Source: Primulina eburnea
Lineage: Eukaryota > Streptophyta > Magnoliopsida > Lamiales > Gesneriaceae
Direction of reading: 5' to 3'
Length of the DNA stretch: 64,000 nucleotides
Assembly: GCF_022965805.1 (NCBI RefSeq)
Contig: NC_133102.1
Location: 5,836,885-5,900,884 of the forward strand
A program made the position numbers and the translations under genes. Position 1 is the stretch's first letter, and each line of letters starts with the position of its first letter. The notes below the pieces were generated by a model. The model had not been told where the DNA came from. It worked only from the letters and a program-made list of their open reading frames with translations, and did not search any database. Below, piece after piece: positions 36,601 through 49,300 of the stretch.

Positions 36601-38283
36601 TTCACTCACCTTGAAGATTAGTAGACAACACAAGCAGTTAACCTCTGAATTTTAAATTTGGAGGTAAAACAGAGGAAATATTGAAGATCCCACAAATCAA
36701 TACCATGGCAGAACCATTACGAACAATTCACTTTAGTACAACATGACCTCCACACTAAAATGCCCTGCTTGGTCCCAGTAAATACGTGGTCTCCACGATA
36801 CCAAGCAGTCACCAGTGAGTGCAAAGAATATCATCAAGAAAGAAAGATACAAAATGAAGAGAATCAGGAAAAAAACTAAAGCAACCGTAGTGAGAAGAAA
36901 AAGTACCTCGAAAATAAAATTTATCTTCAGAATCATCATCCACAAAAGCACGACAGAGTTCTTGTATTTTTACTTCGTTATTGACTCTAATCCACAACAG
37001 CATTTCATAATAAGATAATCGTGAAAGTGTTTCAGGGTTCTCGTCTTTGATGAGATCAAGGAAGAAAAAGAATTCTTCAACCATACCAAAATCGATCAAA
37101 TACATCAGAAATTGTCCATACATTTCTTCTTCAATTTTAAAGCCTGTTTCCCTCACTGACTTGAAAATTTGATGGGCCTTATAGATCTGCTCGAGGGAGA
37201 CTTCTTCATCCGTGGCATCCCTGGCTTTCTCTATACACATTCTAATTAAGGCGTTGTACTCCTTCAAGCCAGTTTCCCGTCCAAGTCTCCCAAATATATC
37301 GAGGGTAGCATCTGGCCCAAGCTTTGCTCCACACATTTTGACCAACCTACCAAAGCGGCAAGTCTGTGTGTTTTTGAAAACCCATTTCTGCTTCCTCCCT
37401 CGTGAGACTTCTTTCCTTCGAAATGATATGTTGTTGTTTGACAATCTTGCCATCCATGGAAAGGTCAAAACATTACCCAGCGGTTGCTCATCCTCTGATT
37501 GATCATCCCAATCCAAGTCCAGTTCATCTGCCAGTTAAAAGGAAAAGTTCCATAGCTACAATGAGTTGGAAAAGTAGGGCCGTGGAGCTCAAGCATTTAG
37601 ATCCAACAAAGATAATGTTTTTACACGGTAGTAAGAATATTCAATGCAAACACTAAGATTCTAAAATAATTCTTCAAGAAAGAGAAAATAGAAGAAAAAA
37701 AAATAAAATTTGCTATAGAAAGACATAAAATACCAGCATCATTTCAACAATACTACAAATCTACCCCTACATTCTCCTGGATAAAAATTGTAACCCGGCA
37801 TAATATTAAAAAAGATACCCACCATACAATAAACTAGATGCTTCTGTTGCAAGCTGCTTTCCAGATTCATCTGTGTAAAAAAAAAAAAAACAGCAATGAG
37901 AGCCTGAGACTCAGAACATAAAAAATAAGCTCATCAATGAAAAGACTGCGATTGCAGAAGGTACCATCGCCATTCTTACAACCTAGTCGTAAGCCTTCGC
38001 TAACAATATCATGGAGAGTAGAATGAGAAATCTCAGCAGGACGAGATGACGGCGGCGATTTAGAGGTCTTGACGAGACGTTTGGTTGCTTCGGAGACCGA
38101 AGGTGAGGATGAGTTAATAGAGGACACGTACTTTTTCAGAGCGGCGTCGTCGGCAGCAGAGGCGACAGATGAAGAGGAGAGCTTCTTCTTGGAGACGGCA
38201 GCGGAGGTTTTGGAGCGATTGAGAGATAATCTAGCAGCAGAGCGGAAGAGATACACTAGGTTTTCGGCCGTTGAGGCGGGCAT
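24635..38283 (-). CDS. PPR protein, probably mitochondrial, 17 exons
   Basis: Exons, from the start: 38283-37965, 37870-37823, 37527-36907, 36098-35919, 35505-35441, 34684-34577, 34364-34251, 29383-29288, 29211-29113, 28281-28162, 27553-27449, 27061-26897, 26820-26693, 26601-26523, 26426-26209, 24989-24769 and 24639-24635. Every junction is GT-AG and the phases agree throughout, giving about 896 residues. The N-terminus (MPASTAENLVYLFRSAARLS) is Arg/Ser-rich and lacks acids, like a mitochondrial presequence. From about residue 120 on there are degenerate PPR helical pairs, for example LKEYNALIRMCIEKA, ETFRMMIQLCVKMKD and QVFMALVNAYAACGEFDKAKK; a KNQKKKKK basic stretch lies near the end. PPR proteins bind organelle transcripts. 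It resembles the At4g21880/At4g04790 type from memory, which is uncertain. Introns carry a TRIM and Helitron-like DNA. The last exon may continue in frame to 24548 beyond a TGA. Confidence 0.85.
28480..28620. repeat. tandem duplication in a PPR intron
   Basis: Two near-identical copies of about 65 bp (28480-28546 and 28556-28620), beginning AAGGAATAGTGGGAGCTCAT and ending GTAAAACTGTCTTA. Confidence 0.9.
28725..29079 (-). mobile_element. TRIM (terminal-repeat retrotransposon in miniature)
   Basis: Only 355 bp, with terminal direct repeats 28725-28843 and 28972-29079. The repeats end TGTTAA/TTAACA, and AAAAC flanks both sides (28720-28724 and 29080-29084). On the minus strand the right repeat is followed by TGGTATCAGAGC (28971-28960), the initiator-Met primer site. 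The left repeat is preceded by the purine tract GAGAGGGGTG. There is no coding capacity, so it is a non-autonomous LTR element. The right repeat lacks about 13 bp found in the left. It sits in intron 9 of the PPR gene, in the same orientation. Confidence 0.92.
30098..32998 (+). mobile_element. Helitron cluster in intron 7 of the PPR gene
   Basis: A Helitron 3' end is clear: palindrome ACGTGCATTGCACGT (32972-32986), then CTAG at 32995-32998 followed by T. Up to four 5'-like ends TCTATATMTATA occur upstream at 30098, 30282, 30388 and 31319, each after A or in an AT context. The pair 30282/30388 is followed by the same GGGCAAAGTTTTT text, and the pair 30098/31319 by the same TTGRCATGTTTTCC-type text. 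Only one 3' end was found, so this is either a nested set or one element with repeated 5' parts. There is no Rep/helicase ORF. Confidence 0.65.
30585..31260. repeat. about 330-bp tandem duplication inside the Helitron cluster
   Basis: The block from about 30590 (CATTAAACACATGAGGATTA) recurs diverged from about 30921 (CATTAAATACATAAGAATTA). The later landmarks GTTTTTCATT and AGATTAAT also recur, at about 30842 and 31172. The two copies are clearly diverged. Confidence 0.7.
33000..34250. other. rest of PPR intron 7
   Basis: No gene recognised. The segment of about 33115-33950 begins GTTTGGTTTAAAGGATGATG and ends near ATCATTCAAACCATGCGG, which may be loosely inverted ends of an old DNA transposon. 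The interior has short ORFs with no recognised family. Confidence 0.35.
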
Positions 38284-40372
38284 GTGAGCTTATAACGGTG
38301 AAATGCATGCGGGAAATGGTTTGTTTGGGTTTTCAGTTCTGTAAAGGCGATGCTTTAGTACTCCATAAATGGACCTTCGCTTTCTTTTTTCTCTTTGATT
38401 TCAGAGGTTGAACTGAATGCGATCTTAAAAAGCGTGTGTTCAAGCTGGACTCATTTGGATACAGACGGTTGAGGTAAATTTGCAGTTCAGTCGTTCTCAG
38501 AAAAATCACGTGTTTATATTTTTTGATTCGGAAGCAAAATATGTTTGTCCTGTCTGAGCTCACATCTTTTTTCTCGGATTAAAATCGATACAAAACATAA
38601 AAATATGTTACTAATATATGATATTTGAACACCGACTATATTAGATTTGACACTAATATATGATTATTGAACACAAAACATGTAATCAAATGTTGATATT
38701 AATAAAAAAAATTAATTTTATTTTCAAAATATTATATTTTGTATGATATTTAAAAAAATTAATGTTCAAATATCATATATTTATATCAAATTTTTAATGT
38801 AATCGATTTTTATCAAAAAAAAAAAAAATTAAATGATATGGATATTTATATTTATTTTAATAATAAATATTGAAAAAATTAGTATTTTCAATATTTTACT
38901 CAAGCATCAGATACTCGGGACTATTAGATATATAACCTTCTTTCCCATTTTCTTTTGATTTTTAACCTTCTTTACCTTAATCTTTGATAATTAACCCTCA
39001 ATTAGAAATCTAATCCTAATTTTTCCAAAATTGCCCTGACCTTCTAAAGCCCAACTAACCTAACCCAAAATCTTAATTTTTTCCTCTTTCAATCGTGCTT
39101 TCATATCTTCCTACAATATTTAATCATTCTCCTCTGTATTCAAAAAAATGTTTGTTATCAAAATCCTTCTCTATAAGTGCTACTCTAAATCATGTTCATC
39201 TTTTCTTCTACTTCTTGTTTCCGCAGCATCGACGCCTAGCTTTCATGTCTCTACTATGAATTGTTTTTAGCAATCTATTTTTCCCTCCATTTCTTTTATT
39301 CATTAATCACATGAAGAATACATAAGTTTTAAAAAAGGAGATTAAACATTCATAAATGATAATGCATGGATTTAGGAATTTGGATACAAGAGACAAATTA
39401 AAGTAAATAATTGAAATCAATATAATTCCCTTTAAATGAATACTTTTCTTAACATATGCATACAGGGGTAGGGGTAGACTCAATTTTGGTAATGATGCTA
39501 AAGTTCGTAAATGCATAACAAAGATAATATTTTTACTTTTGGACGTGGCTGGTTATTTTTAGGATTTTTGCAATATTTTTTTGAGTTGGAGAAGAGATTT
39601 ATTACAACTGAGTCTCAAACTCGAAACCTAGTCTCAAACTTGGAGATGGTAAGTTTTGATATATATTATTGTTTACTGATAAATTCTAAATATTATGATG
39701 CAGTAAGTATTGACATTGTCCTTTTATTTTAAATGCATGGTCCACGCTAAGAAAATATTGAATGAATAACTCAAGACAAGACATCTTTTTTATTGTGTAT
39801 ATTTTTCAAAGTAATTAAATAAATTAATAATTAGTTCTTCATTGAAAAAAGAAAGAAACAGACCTCACGTCTGCAGACTGTAAAAGAGAAAATGTACATA
39901 TTAGTCTACAACGTTGTGTTATTGGTGAATGGTTGGGAAGGCTGCAGTGTTAGAGAAAGTTGGAAATTTTGTTTCTACGAAAAGTGATATTTGTTGACAA
40001 TTTATGATTTAGATGAATTTGAAGATATATTGGTTAAAGAAAAGTTGTTTTAAAAGGGTAAAATAGTAAAAAATATATGTATTAAAATGAGGAGGTTATA
40101 TTTCAAATCAGGAGTCAAATGGAGGTTAATTAATTAAATCTTCCCCAGATACTCGCGGGCATGCTTCGAAAGAATCGCAGCAGTGCTAGGTTGTGTTGTT
40201 CTATGCCCCCTCAACTACACTGCACGAGAGAAGAACCCTCTTCGAATTCATCCCACAAACTTCTTTCACTACTTTTAGCAGATTTTCTAGCTTCTAACGT
40301 ACTTTAATCTGGCCACTGCACAGAGACCAATTCACAAGTAATCCAAGCAATCTTCTTTCTTTTCGGAATCTG
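38284..40372. other. intergenic region between divergent PPR and LOG-like genes
   Basis: The two genes point away from each other across 2.1 kb. The region is AT-rich with several CT-rich tracts. It should hold both promoters and 5' UTRs, but no single element can be fixed by eye. Confidence 0.5.
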
Positions 40373-43300
40373 ATGAAAAATGGGTCGCTCGCTAGTTGGA
40401 ACCCATTATCCTACTGTTATTCCACTGGAAATCTTGATCCAAAGGGATCGAGAAATTTCGTGTCTTTTGTAGGAAACCATGGAACAAATGTGAATTTCAA
40501 GGGTGCTCATTTTGTCAGGTTGAGGTCGCTTCGCTGTAATCTTGAAGGTATTGATTTTGAGGAGAGAAAAAGCCCGTCTGAGGTACGGTACATTCAGAAA
40601 TTTAGAACTAAAATTTGATCTTAGAATCTTGAGCTTCCGAGTTTATTTAGATGCTGAAGCATGATTTAAACTGATTAAAACCATTGGAGTTGTCATAACG
40701 CTATTAATAATCATTCTAGCTTTGTGAATCGATTTGTATCCCTTTATTCCTTGCTTTAAGACTATATTTTTGTGAAATTTTTAGTGCGTGTCATGGAAAG
40801 GTTAGATCTATAGAATCACATGAATTGGTACAAAATCCAACATAGACTAGTTGTGATCAAGAATTCTCTTCCCAATTATCCGAAGTAAAATGCTAATTTT
40901 TCCATGGGAGAAGATTTAAATGAACAAATAACAAAAAATGATGGATTTTATGTCTGCCTGCTGGACCATCTTGCTTGGTCCATTCCTAAGTTTATCTATG
41001 CAGCTGAGAGATAAACACGCAGGTGTGGGATATATGTATTTTTTGAAGTTTGGTTGCCTTGAAGTGGAATCTTCAAAGCCCTTCTGTTAATGAGTTTATT
41101 CGAGTATGACGTGTGCATTTGAGGTGACTGAGCTGACATGTCCATAACTTCACTCCCTTGTTCCGGTCATTTGATCATATACATAATCATGTAAAACTTT
41201 GGCAAATTGATTCTTTAATTGAAGGGTGATTTGCATTGATTGGAGATGCTGAATGGTTGCATTGCCCACACGTTTTGAAGCAGTTGCTTATCTTTCATTT
41301 TCGTTGTTATTTGAATCTTTTTTTTTCTCTTTCCCCTTTCTCAAATCTAGTCTAGCTCGATTTAAATATATCAGTCCAAATTTGCTGTAAAATAGGTCAA
41401 GAAAGAAATCGAGCAATGCTACAAACTCATACGAAGGCTTCACAGAGGTGTTGTATATTTGGGTTCATCGAGGTTGGGACCTGACCACCCACATTACAAA
41501 CAGTCGTTTGAGTTGGGGAAGGAGGCAAGTTTATCGATTCACGTCTTTCTTCTTCTTCTTTGAAAATTAAGTATTGCTTGAGAGTTGAGCCCCAAGCTGA
41601 GCCACTTTTATAGAACTTGTGTATCTATTCAGTATACACTCTTACGAAACCAGCGTGATTTTTAATTTAATAAGGTTTCGAATGTGCTTGATTTCGGGCT
41701 CTCCAACTAGTATTTTGTTTGACAGATTGCAAACCTATTAGATTGTACTTCATGGTCAGGAGCTGGTCGGGGGCTCATGGATGCCGTAACTAAAGGTGCT
41801 CTCCAAGCAGGGAAGCCTGTTGGTGGATTTAAGATTGCCAAAGAAGCTGGGGAATGGGTGGCGACGAATTTACATCCGTATCTTCAAACAGAAAACTATC
41901 TTACTTGCAGGTAGCGGCAGCTATCCTTGAAATCACACCTATTTAAAGTGCATTTTTAGATGGAGAATATGTTGAGAAAAAAAAAATCTCTTTCTAAAAA
42001 AATCATGTTTTTAAGCCAGAAAAAATGGCTTTTAGGAGTTCTTGTTCGTGTTTTTAAGCCTTTTTTGTCAATACAATTAAAAAACACTGCTTGATATAGA
42101 GATTTTTAAGGTACTCGCGGTTCAATCTGTGTATTTGTGAATCACTGCTTTGTACGCCACAATGTTGTCTCTTGAAGCACGCTACTAGACTTAGGGTGTA
42201 ACCATTTAGCGAACTTGTGGGGACCCGGACGCTAATCAAGTTCTTAATCATCATTGGGACTAATTAATCAATTATAAAACAGGGTCTAAAATTTTTTTAA
42301 AATACAAAGCGGAAACGTAATGTAATTTACTCAAATTACATATTAAACATATACATACAACTCTGTATTATCTACAAGAATTCAACTAGGTTCAACTACA
42401 TATCAGTGCTGAATCCTAAGTTGCTTCAAAGCCCAGATCTCCACGCTATCTAGTCCAGCCTCATTCTCATCTTGACCCTGATCCAGCCCCACCTGTTGTC
42501 ATGCACACATACAAAACAAGACAACAGCCGGATAACTCCGGTGAGATATGAATATCCCAGTATAAACAATGTACACATGCAATCATATAAAAACATATAC
42601 GAAAGCACATAAGGATTATTCATAACATGTCTCAAATCAGAAACATAAATCCATACATACAGTCAGTAATCATGAATGGTATAAACAATGTAAATCAACC
42701 TGTCATATCTGACTCAACTCAACCGACGCGTCATCTCAGACTCGACTCAACTGACACGTCGTCTCAGACTCGACTCAACTCTAACCTAGGGATCCCGATA
42801 TCTGGATATAGGTAATCATATCGAATCTCAGTCGATAGGAATGAATCAATCCCTAAACGGCATCGATATAATTCATATATCAGTGTCTGGGCGAATCAGC
42901 TGCAGAATTGACGACTCAGTCAATAACCCGACGAATCAGCCGGTAATTAGGCGAATCAGCCAATAATCAGACGAATCAGCCTGTAATTAAGCGAATCAGC
43001 TTAAGTTTAGACGAATCAGTCAATAACCAGACGAATCAGCCAATAACCCGACGAATCAGCCGGTGACTAGGCGAATCAGCCCATGACTCAACGACTCAGT
43101 AATCAATACATGCAGTGGCTATGAATCAATAGCCTACAAACATCAATCTCATCAAACATTAGCTATAAATCAATAGACTATAATCATAAGCCTCATTAAT
43201 TGCAAATATCAATGCAATAAATGAAAGTATGTGATTTAGGGAGACTCGAGTCAAACCTCACTCGAGTTGTGCAATCCCAACTCAACATTAATTTATACCT

Positions 43301-46300
43301 TTCTTTCTGATACTCTGGCTCTGTCGAAGTCTCGAACTCAAAGCCTGTCAATACTCAGTCTGACAAGAACAATATTGAGGAGTATAATATCAATACACCA
43401 CTCGAATTAAATCTGTCCTGTTCTATACTCAATCTAATTCAATATCGATGGCATAACGGTATAATATCAATATACCCAACAATACCATATCAATCAGATA
43501 TTAATTCTAATATCTCATACTCAATAACAACTCAATTCTGATATCACTTGATTCCAAAAATCATAACAATTCCATAATCAGTCTGTTTCTTAATCTGACT
43601 TCGATTCTATGATGTCTAATACGTCAAGAACAACATATATGAGTTCCATTCAATTCTGACAATATCATAATTCCAAAGCATGTCAAAACGTAGTAAAACT
43701 TACGTCCAGTTGTAGCCTACGTTGCTAGGAACTCGATACTGAAGTCAGATTTAAAATCAGACGGACGGATTTCTCGCAAAAGGCGTAAGGATTTTCTGTG
43801 CCAAAGATTCGACCCTTTCTCTGAATTTTGCTGAATCATTCTGAAGGATTTCGTTTATATATATCCATGCATGAATTCGACGAGGTGGCACAATTTTAGC
43901 AAAACACGCTGCACCGCGGGTGCGGTAGGTGTAAGACCGCGGGTGCGCTCAAGCTTCGACAATCTTATCAATTCTGGAATTGCATGACCGCGGGTGCGGT
44001 ACCTGTCGAGACCGCGGGTGCGGTACTGCACCGCGGGTGCGGTCCCTGCTAACACCGCGGGTGCGGTGACCCTTCGGAAAAACTGACCAAATTTCTGTCC
44101 ATGCACCGCGGGTGCGGTACATGCAAGGGCGCGGGTGCAGTGTTGGTTCGGCAACACACTCTGAAATTAAAAATAAATGGCCACACATTATCTTAAATCG
44201 TGTCTCAGTTGGTCCTTTCGTAATCACGTTAGATTATAAGTCAATAATCCTTGATTAACAGTGATTAATTCTCGGGCATTACATTTCTCCCCCTCTAAGA
44301 TCTGAGTTCGTCCTCGGACTCGCAAGTAATCACTTCAGATATATCAGAAGAGATGTATCCAGAGTTTATATCAAAACTCATCTCCATGAATCTGTTCTGA
44401 AATTTCAATTCTCATATCAAGTTCTATTTCTGGAAATAGCTCTGATAAAGTTAATCTCGCAGCAGTGGTTATACAACATCTGTATATACCCATCAACAGT
44501 TCGTAACGACTCAACATCATCAGCTGTTATCGAATCTGTTGATCTCAATCAAAGATATATTCGATCTTCGATCTCAGTTACCAACAGTCATCGTCCGACC
44601 TTGGCATATTCAGTTTATCTATTCTGAGCTGTTTTTCATATTCTTCTGAATTAGCTTCATCTTTTCAGTCATATCTCTGATCATGTCAGGTCCAATCTCA
44701 GGAATCTCAGAGGTATCATCTCAATAAAGAGGGAATCTGTACTTCTTAACGTACAACGTGTCTAATAGTGTCATTCCCATACTCATTTAATATCTGTTGT
44801 GGTATAAAAACTCACAACATGGCAATAAATCCTGCCAATTAGTGTTAAATCAAACACTACAACTCTAAGCTTATGTTCTGGAATCTGGATACTCCACTCT
44901 GACTGTCCGTCAGATAGTGAATACTATTCAGTATTCAGATATAATCTAGTATCCAACTCTTCCTATACATTCTGCCAAACGTGCAAAATCAACCAAAATC
45001 ACGGTCTACTATAATCAATTCTCAACACTCCGTGTAATCTAATTACTTCTCTGACAAAATCTCAGTCATATATCATACTTGTACATCTTCATGTACGAGT
45101 TAGCACTCGCAGACTGCGTCAGTCTGTCATTCTTAACTCAATCAATACTCAATTCCAAGAGGAATGCAGTAATTTCATTACGATATCCTTGGAAATGTAA
45201 TCTCATTTCCATTCAGGAACCGATAAATTATCTAACCAATCTCTTGGTTTGTTTTCTTTCTATCTTTATCTGTCTGTAGTTCAGACATTTCAGTCCAAAC
45301 TCTGTCATATCTAATCTCATCTGTTTCTCTCAAAACATTTTCTGCTATCAGGATGCCTACTGAATCAAGTATTGCACCCTTCTGACAATTCTGTCATTTC
45401 AAGTTCGAAATATCAGGCACAAACAAATCAGTTATTAACATACAATACAGTATTACTTACCTGATATTCTGATCGACACTCTGTTCTGACTATCGATATT
45501 GAGTTCTAAATATTCTAATTAACTTTTCGAACTGCTAACGTTTCAAACTCAGCTCTGATTCGGACGATACAACATACTCTCCGTTGTCCACAATCAGTCT
45601 CAACATGTATTCAGAATACCATCAATATTCAACCAGATTCAAAACATCACTCATCAATACTGATCTGCTGCACTCATAAACCGCAAATGTCTGACATCGA
45701 TGTCAACCTCGGCTGACTAATCACGGTTTAATTCTGTGAAAATCATCGAATATATCATCTTCAGATATAACACCTCCTGAATGCAATCTGTCTCAATCAG
45801 GATTCACCATATCAACAGTTTCTAATATCAGTTCAAGGCTAAAATCAATCTCTCTGATTGGAATCAAATCTGAAGTCTTATCAGAGATAATATCAATAAC
45901 TTTCATATCATTGGTAAATCAGCCAATGATAGACTCGACTTCCGTAAATCAACTGAATACATAAGGAGTCACTCTGCTCCTTTCTGTAATAATCGAGTCA
46001 TAGCTAGTACGAATATCAAAGGAATTCTCAATCTAGAATTCTTATCGTACAATATTTATTTCTTGGTCATCTCAGGTCTGATTCTTACCATCTTCTGGAA
46101 CTAATCTATGGTAGCTCAGTACTTGGCATATCAATATCAGTAATGCAGTCCCAAAATCAGAGAACATTAGTACAATACAAGCTATCACACGATCTAACTC
46201 AATCTCATTCTCATTCTACTGTAGTATACAAGATCTAACAGAAATCGCTGATACAAGATCTTTTCCCAAAGGAACAGAAACAAATACTACAGTAACTAAG

Positions 46301-49300
46301 GATTCAACAGATAATGCATATATCAATGCAAATCTTTCAGAAATACAAATATGTGAAGCACCGGTATCCCTCAATACATATGCAGGATAATCAAACAAAT
46401 CAGTTACCTGCAACATCATCATCTGGTGCTTCCTGAGCCTGCTCCTCGGTCAAAGCAAATACTCTGGCCTGCTGTCTAGGAGGCTGGCCAACTGTCTGGC
46501 TTCCTCCTGGCCTCTGCTGTGACTGAGATGGTGTTGGCTGAAATGAAGGAACAGCAGCTGATCGTCTACTCCACTATGCCGCTGGTCCAGATGGTTCAGC
46601 TCCCTGGGATCTTTGGGAACCCCTCTGTGGACACACTCTGGCAAAATGTCCCTGTTGTTTGCAGAAGTGGCAGCTACCAAGTACTCCTTGGCATTGCTCA
46701 GTGGAATGTCTCCCACCACAATTTCCGCAGTAAACGCCAGTATAACTCTGCTGAGAACCACTAGAGCTAGAAGAACTGCCACCAGACTTCTTAAATTGCT
46801 TCCCTCTAGCCTTCAGAAAATCTTTTCTTCCACCACTACTACTACCACTCTCGAATCGGGAAGGTGGTTGCGGTGGTCTCGACACTGGAGGAACAAATTC
46901 AGCTCCTCTCTGCCTTATCAGGCCCGCCTCAGCGCCCTTTGCTCTATTCATGGCATCAGCAAAGTTATTGGGTCGCCCTGTGTTCACCAATGTAAATATA
47001 TCGGGATTCAAGCCATTGCTAAACTGATCGGCAACGGCTTCGTCATTTCCAGCCACATGTGGAGCAAACTTCAACAAGGTAGAGAACTTGGTCACATATT
47101 CTTCAATGTTCAGCTGACCCTGTCTCAAATTGGCAAACTCCGCCCCCTTCTCTTTTCTGTACGATATTGGGAAAAATCTATGATAAAACTCAGTTTTAAA
47201 TACATCCCAAGTAATAATCGTACCTCGTTGCTCCAAGGCCCTCTTCATCGTAATCCACCAGCTTTGTGCAACATCAAGCAACTGGTGCCCAATCAATTTA
47301 ATCCGGCGCTCATCACTGTACTCTAGTGAATCAAACAGCAACTCAATGCTACCTAACCAGCTCTCACACTCGACTGATGTCTCAGTACCCGTCAGAGTGG
47401 GTGGTTTGAATGACTGAAACCTCTTCAGCAAGGTTTCCATCGGAGTCGGGGTTACATCCATGGGAGGATTCGATGTACTACCCTGTTCTGGAATTCGTCT
47501 AGGAGGCATATCTGAAACTCAAAAGGATTAGTAATCCAATCCAACAAACCTGTTTCAATTCAGTCTCTCCTCCGATCATCTTACTGCTGATCGAGAATCA
47601 ATTCAGATTTGTTCCCAATAATACATATTACAAAATCAAATCAGATAAGTCAAGTAACATGTATTATATAAAGCCGTAAGCATGCTAGCATTCAAAAGCA
47701 GGAAAGAAAACCTCAATCTACCCCGCTCACTAGCCTCTTCTATCTCAATCTAAAGGATCTATCGCTCTGATACCACCTGTTGTGGGGACCCGGACGCTAA
47801 TCAAGTTCTTAATCATCATTAGGACTAAACTAATTAATCAATTATAAAACAGGGTCTAAAATTTTTTTAAAATACAAAGCGGAAACGTAATGTAATTTAC
47901 TCAAATTACATATTAAACATATACATACAACTCTGTATTATCTACAAGAATTCAACTAGGTTCAACTACATATCAGTGCTGAATCCTAAGTTGCTTCAAA
48001 GCCCAGATCTCCACGCTATCTAGTCCAGCCTCATTCTCATCTTGACCCTGATCCAGCCCCACCTGTTGTCATGCACACATACAAAACAAGACAACAGCCG
48101 GATAACTCCGGTGAGATATGAATATCCCAGTATAAACAATGTACACATGCAATCATATAAAAACATATACGAAAGCACATAAGGATTATTCATAACATGT
48201 CTCAAATCAGAAACATAAATCCATACATACAGTCAGTAATCATGAATGGTATAAACAATGTAAATCAACCTGTCATATCTGACTCAACTCAACCGACGCG
48301 TCATCTCAGACTCGACTCAACTGACACGTCGTCTCAGACTCGACTCAACTCTAACCTAGGGATCCCGATATCTGGATATAGGTAATCATATCGAATCTCA
48401 GTCGATAGGAATGAATCAATCCCTAAACGGCATCGATATAATTCATATATCAGTGTCTGGGCGAATCAGCTGCAGAATTGACGACTCAGTCAATAACCCG
48501 ACGAATCAGCCGGTAATTAGGCGAATCAGCCAATAATCAGACGAATCAGCCTGTAATTAAGCGAATCAGCTTAAGTTTAGACGAATCAGTCAATAACCAG
48601 ACGAATCAGCCAATAACCCGACGAATCAGCCGGTGACTAGGCGAATCAGCCCATGACTCAACGACTCAGTAATCAATACATGCAGTGGCTATGAATCAAT
48701 AGCCTACAAACATCAATCTCATCAAACATTAGCTATAAATCAATAGACTATAATCATAAGCCTCATTAATTGCAAATATCAATGCAATAAATGAAAGTAT
48801 GTGATTTAGGGAGACTCGAGTCAAACCTCACTCGAGTTGTGCAATCCCAACTCAACATTAATTTATACCTTTCTTTCTGATACTCTGGCTCTGTCGAAGT
48901 CTCGAACTCAAAGCCTGTCAATACTCAGTCTGACAAGAACAATATTGAGGAGTATAATATCAATACACCACTCGAATTAAATCTGTCATGTTCAATACTC
49001 AATCTAATTCAATATCGATGGCATAACGGTATAATATCAATATACCCAACAATACCATATCAATCAGATATTAATTCTAATATCTCCTACTCAATAACAA
49101 CTCAATTCTGATATCACTTGATTCCAAAAATCATAACAATTCCATAATCAGTCTGTTTCTTAATCTGACTTCGATTCTATGATGTCTAATACGTCAAGAA
49201 CAAGATATATGAGTTCCATTCAATTCTGACAATATCATAATTCCTAAGCATGTCAAAACGTAGTAAAACTTACGTCCAGTTGTAGCCTACGTTGCTAGGA

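Larger units (their letters stand above)
42216..44283 (-). repeat. 3' LTR of the gag-only element
   Basis: 2068 bp, minus strand TGTAATGCCCGAG ... GGGTCCCCACA. It contains two internal repeat arrays (listed separately). Confidence 0.95.

Noticed and set aside
42891..43100. Possible CRISPR-like array
   Set aside because: Short spacers recur and the tract lies in a plant LTR; there are no unique spacers or cas genes.
43855..44227. ORFs with repeated TAPAV/HRTRG residues
   Set aside because: Produced by the ACCGCGGGTGCGGT array in the LTR; the other LTR gives the same frames.
46613..47326. 237-residue plus-strand ORF
   Set aside because: Exact antisense of the gag gene of the gag-only element; no recognised motif.
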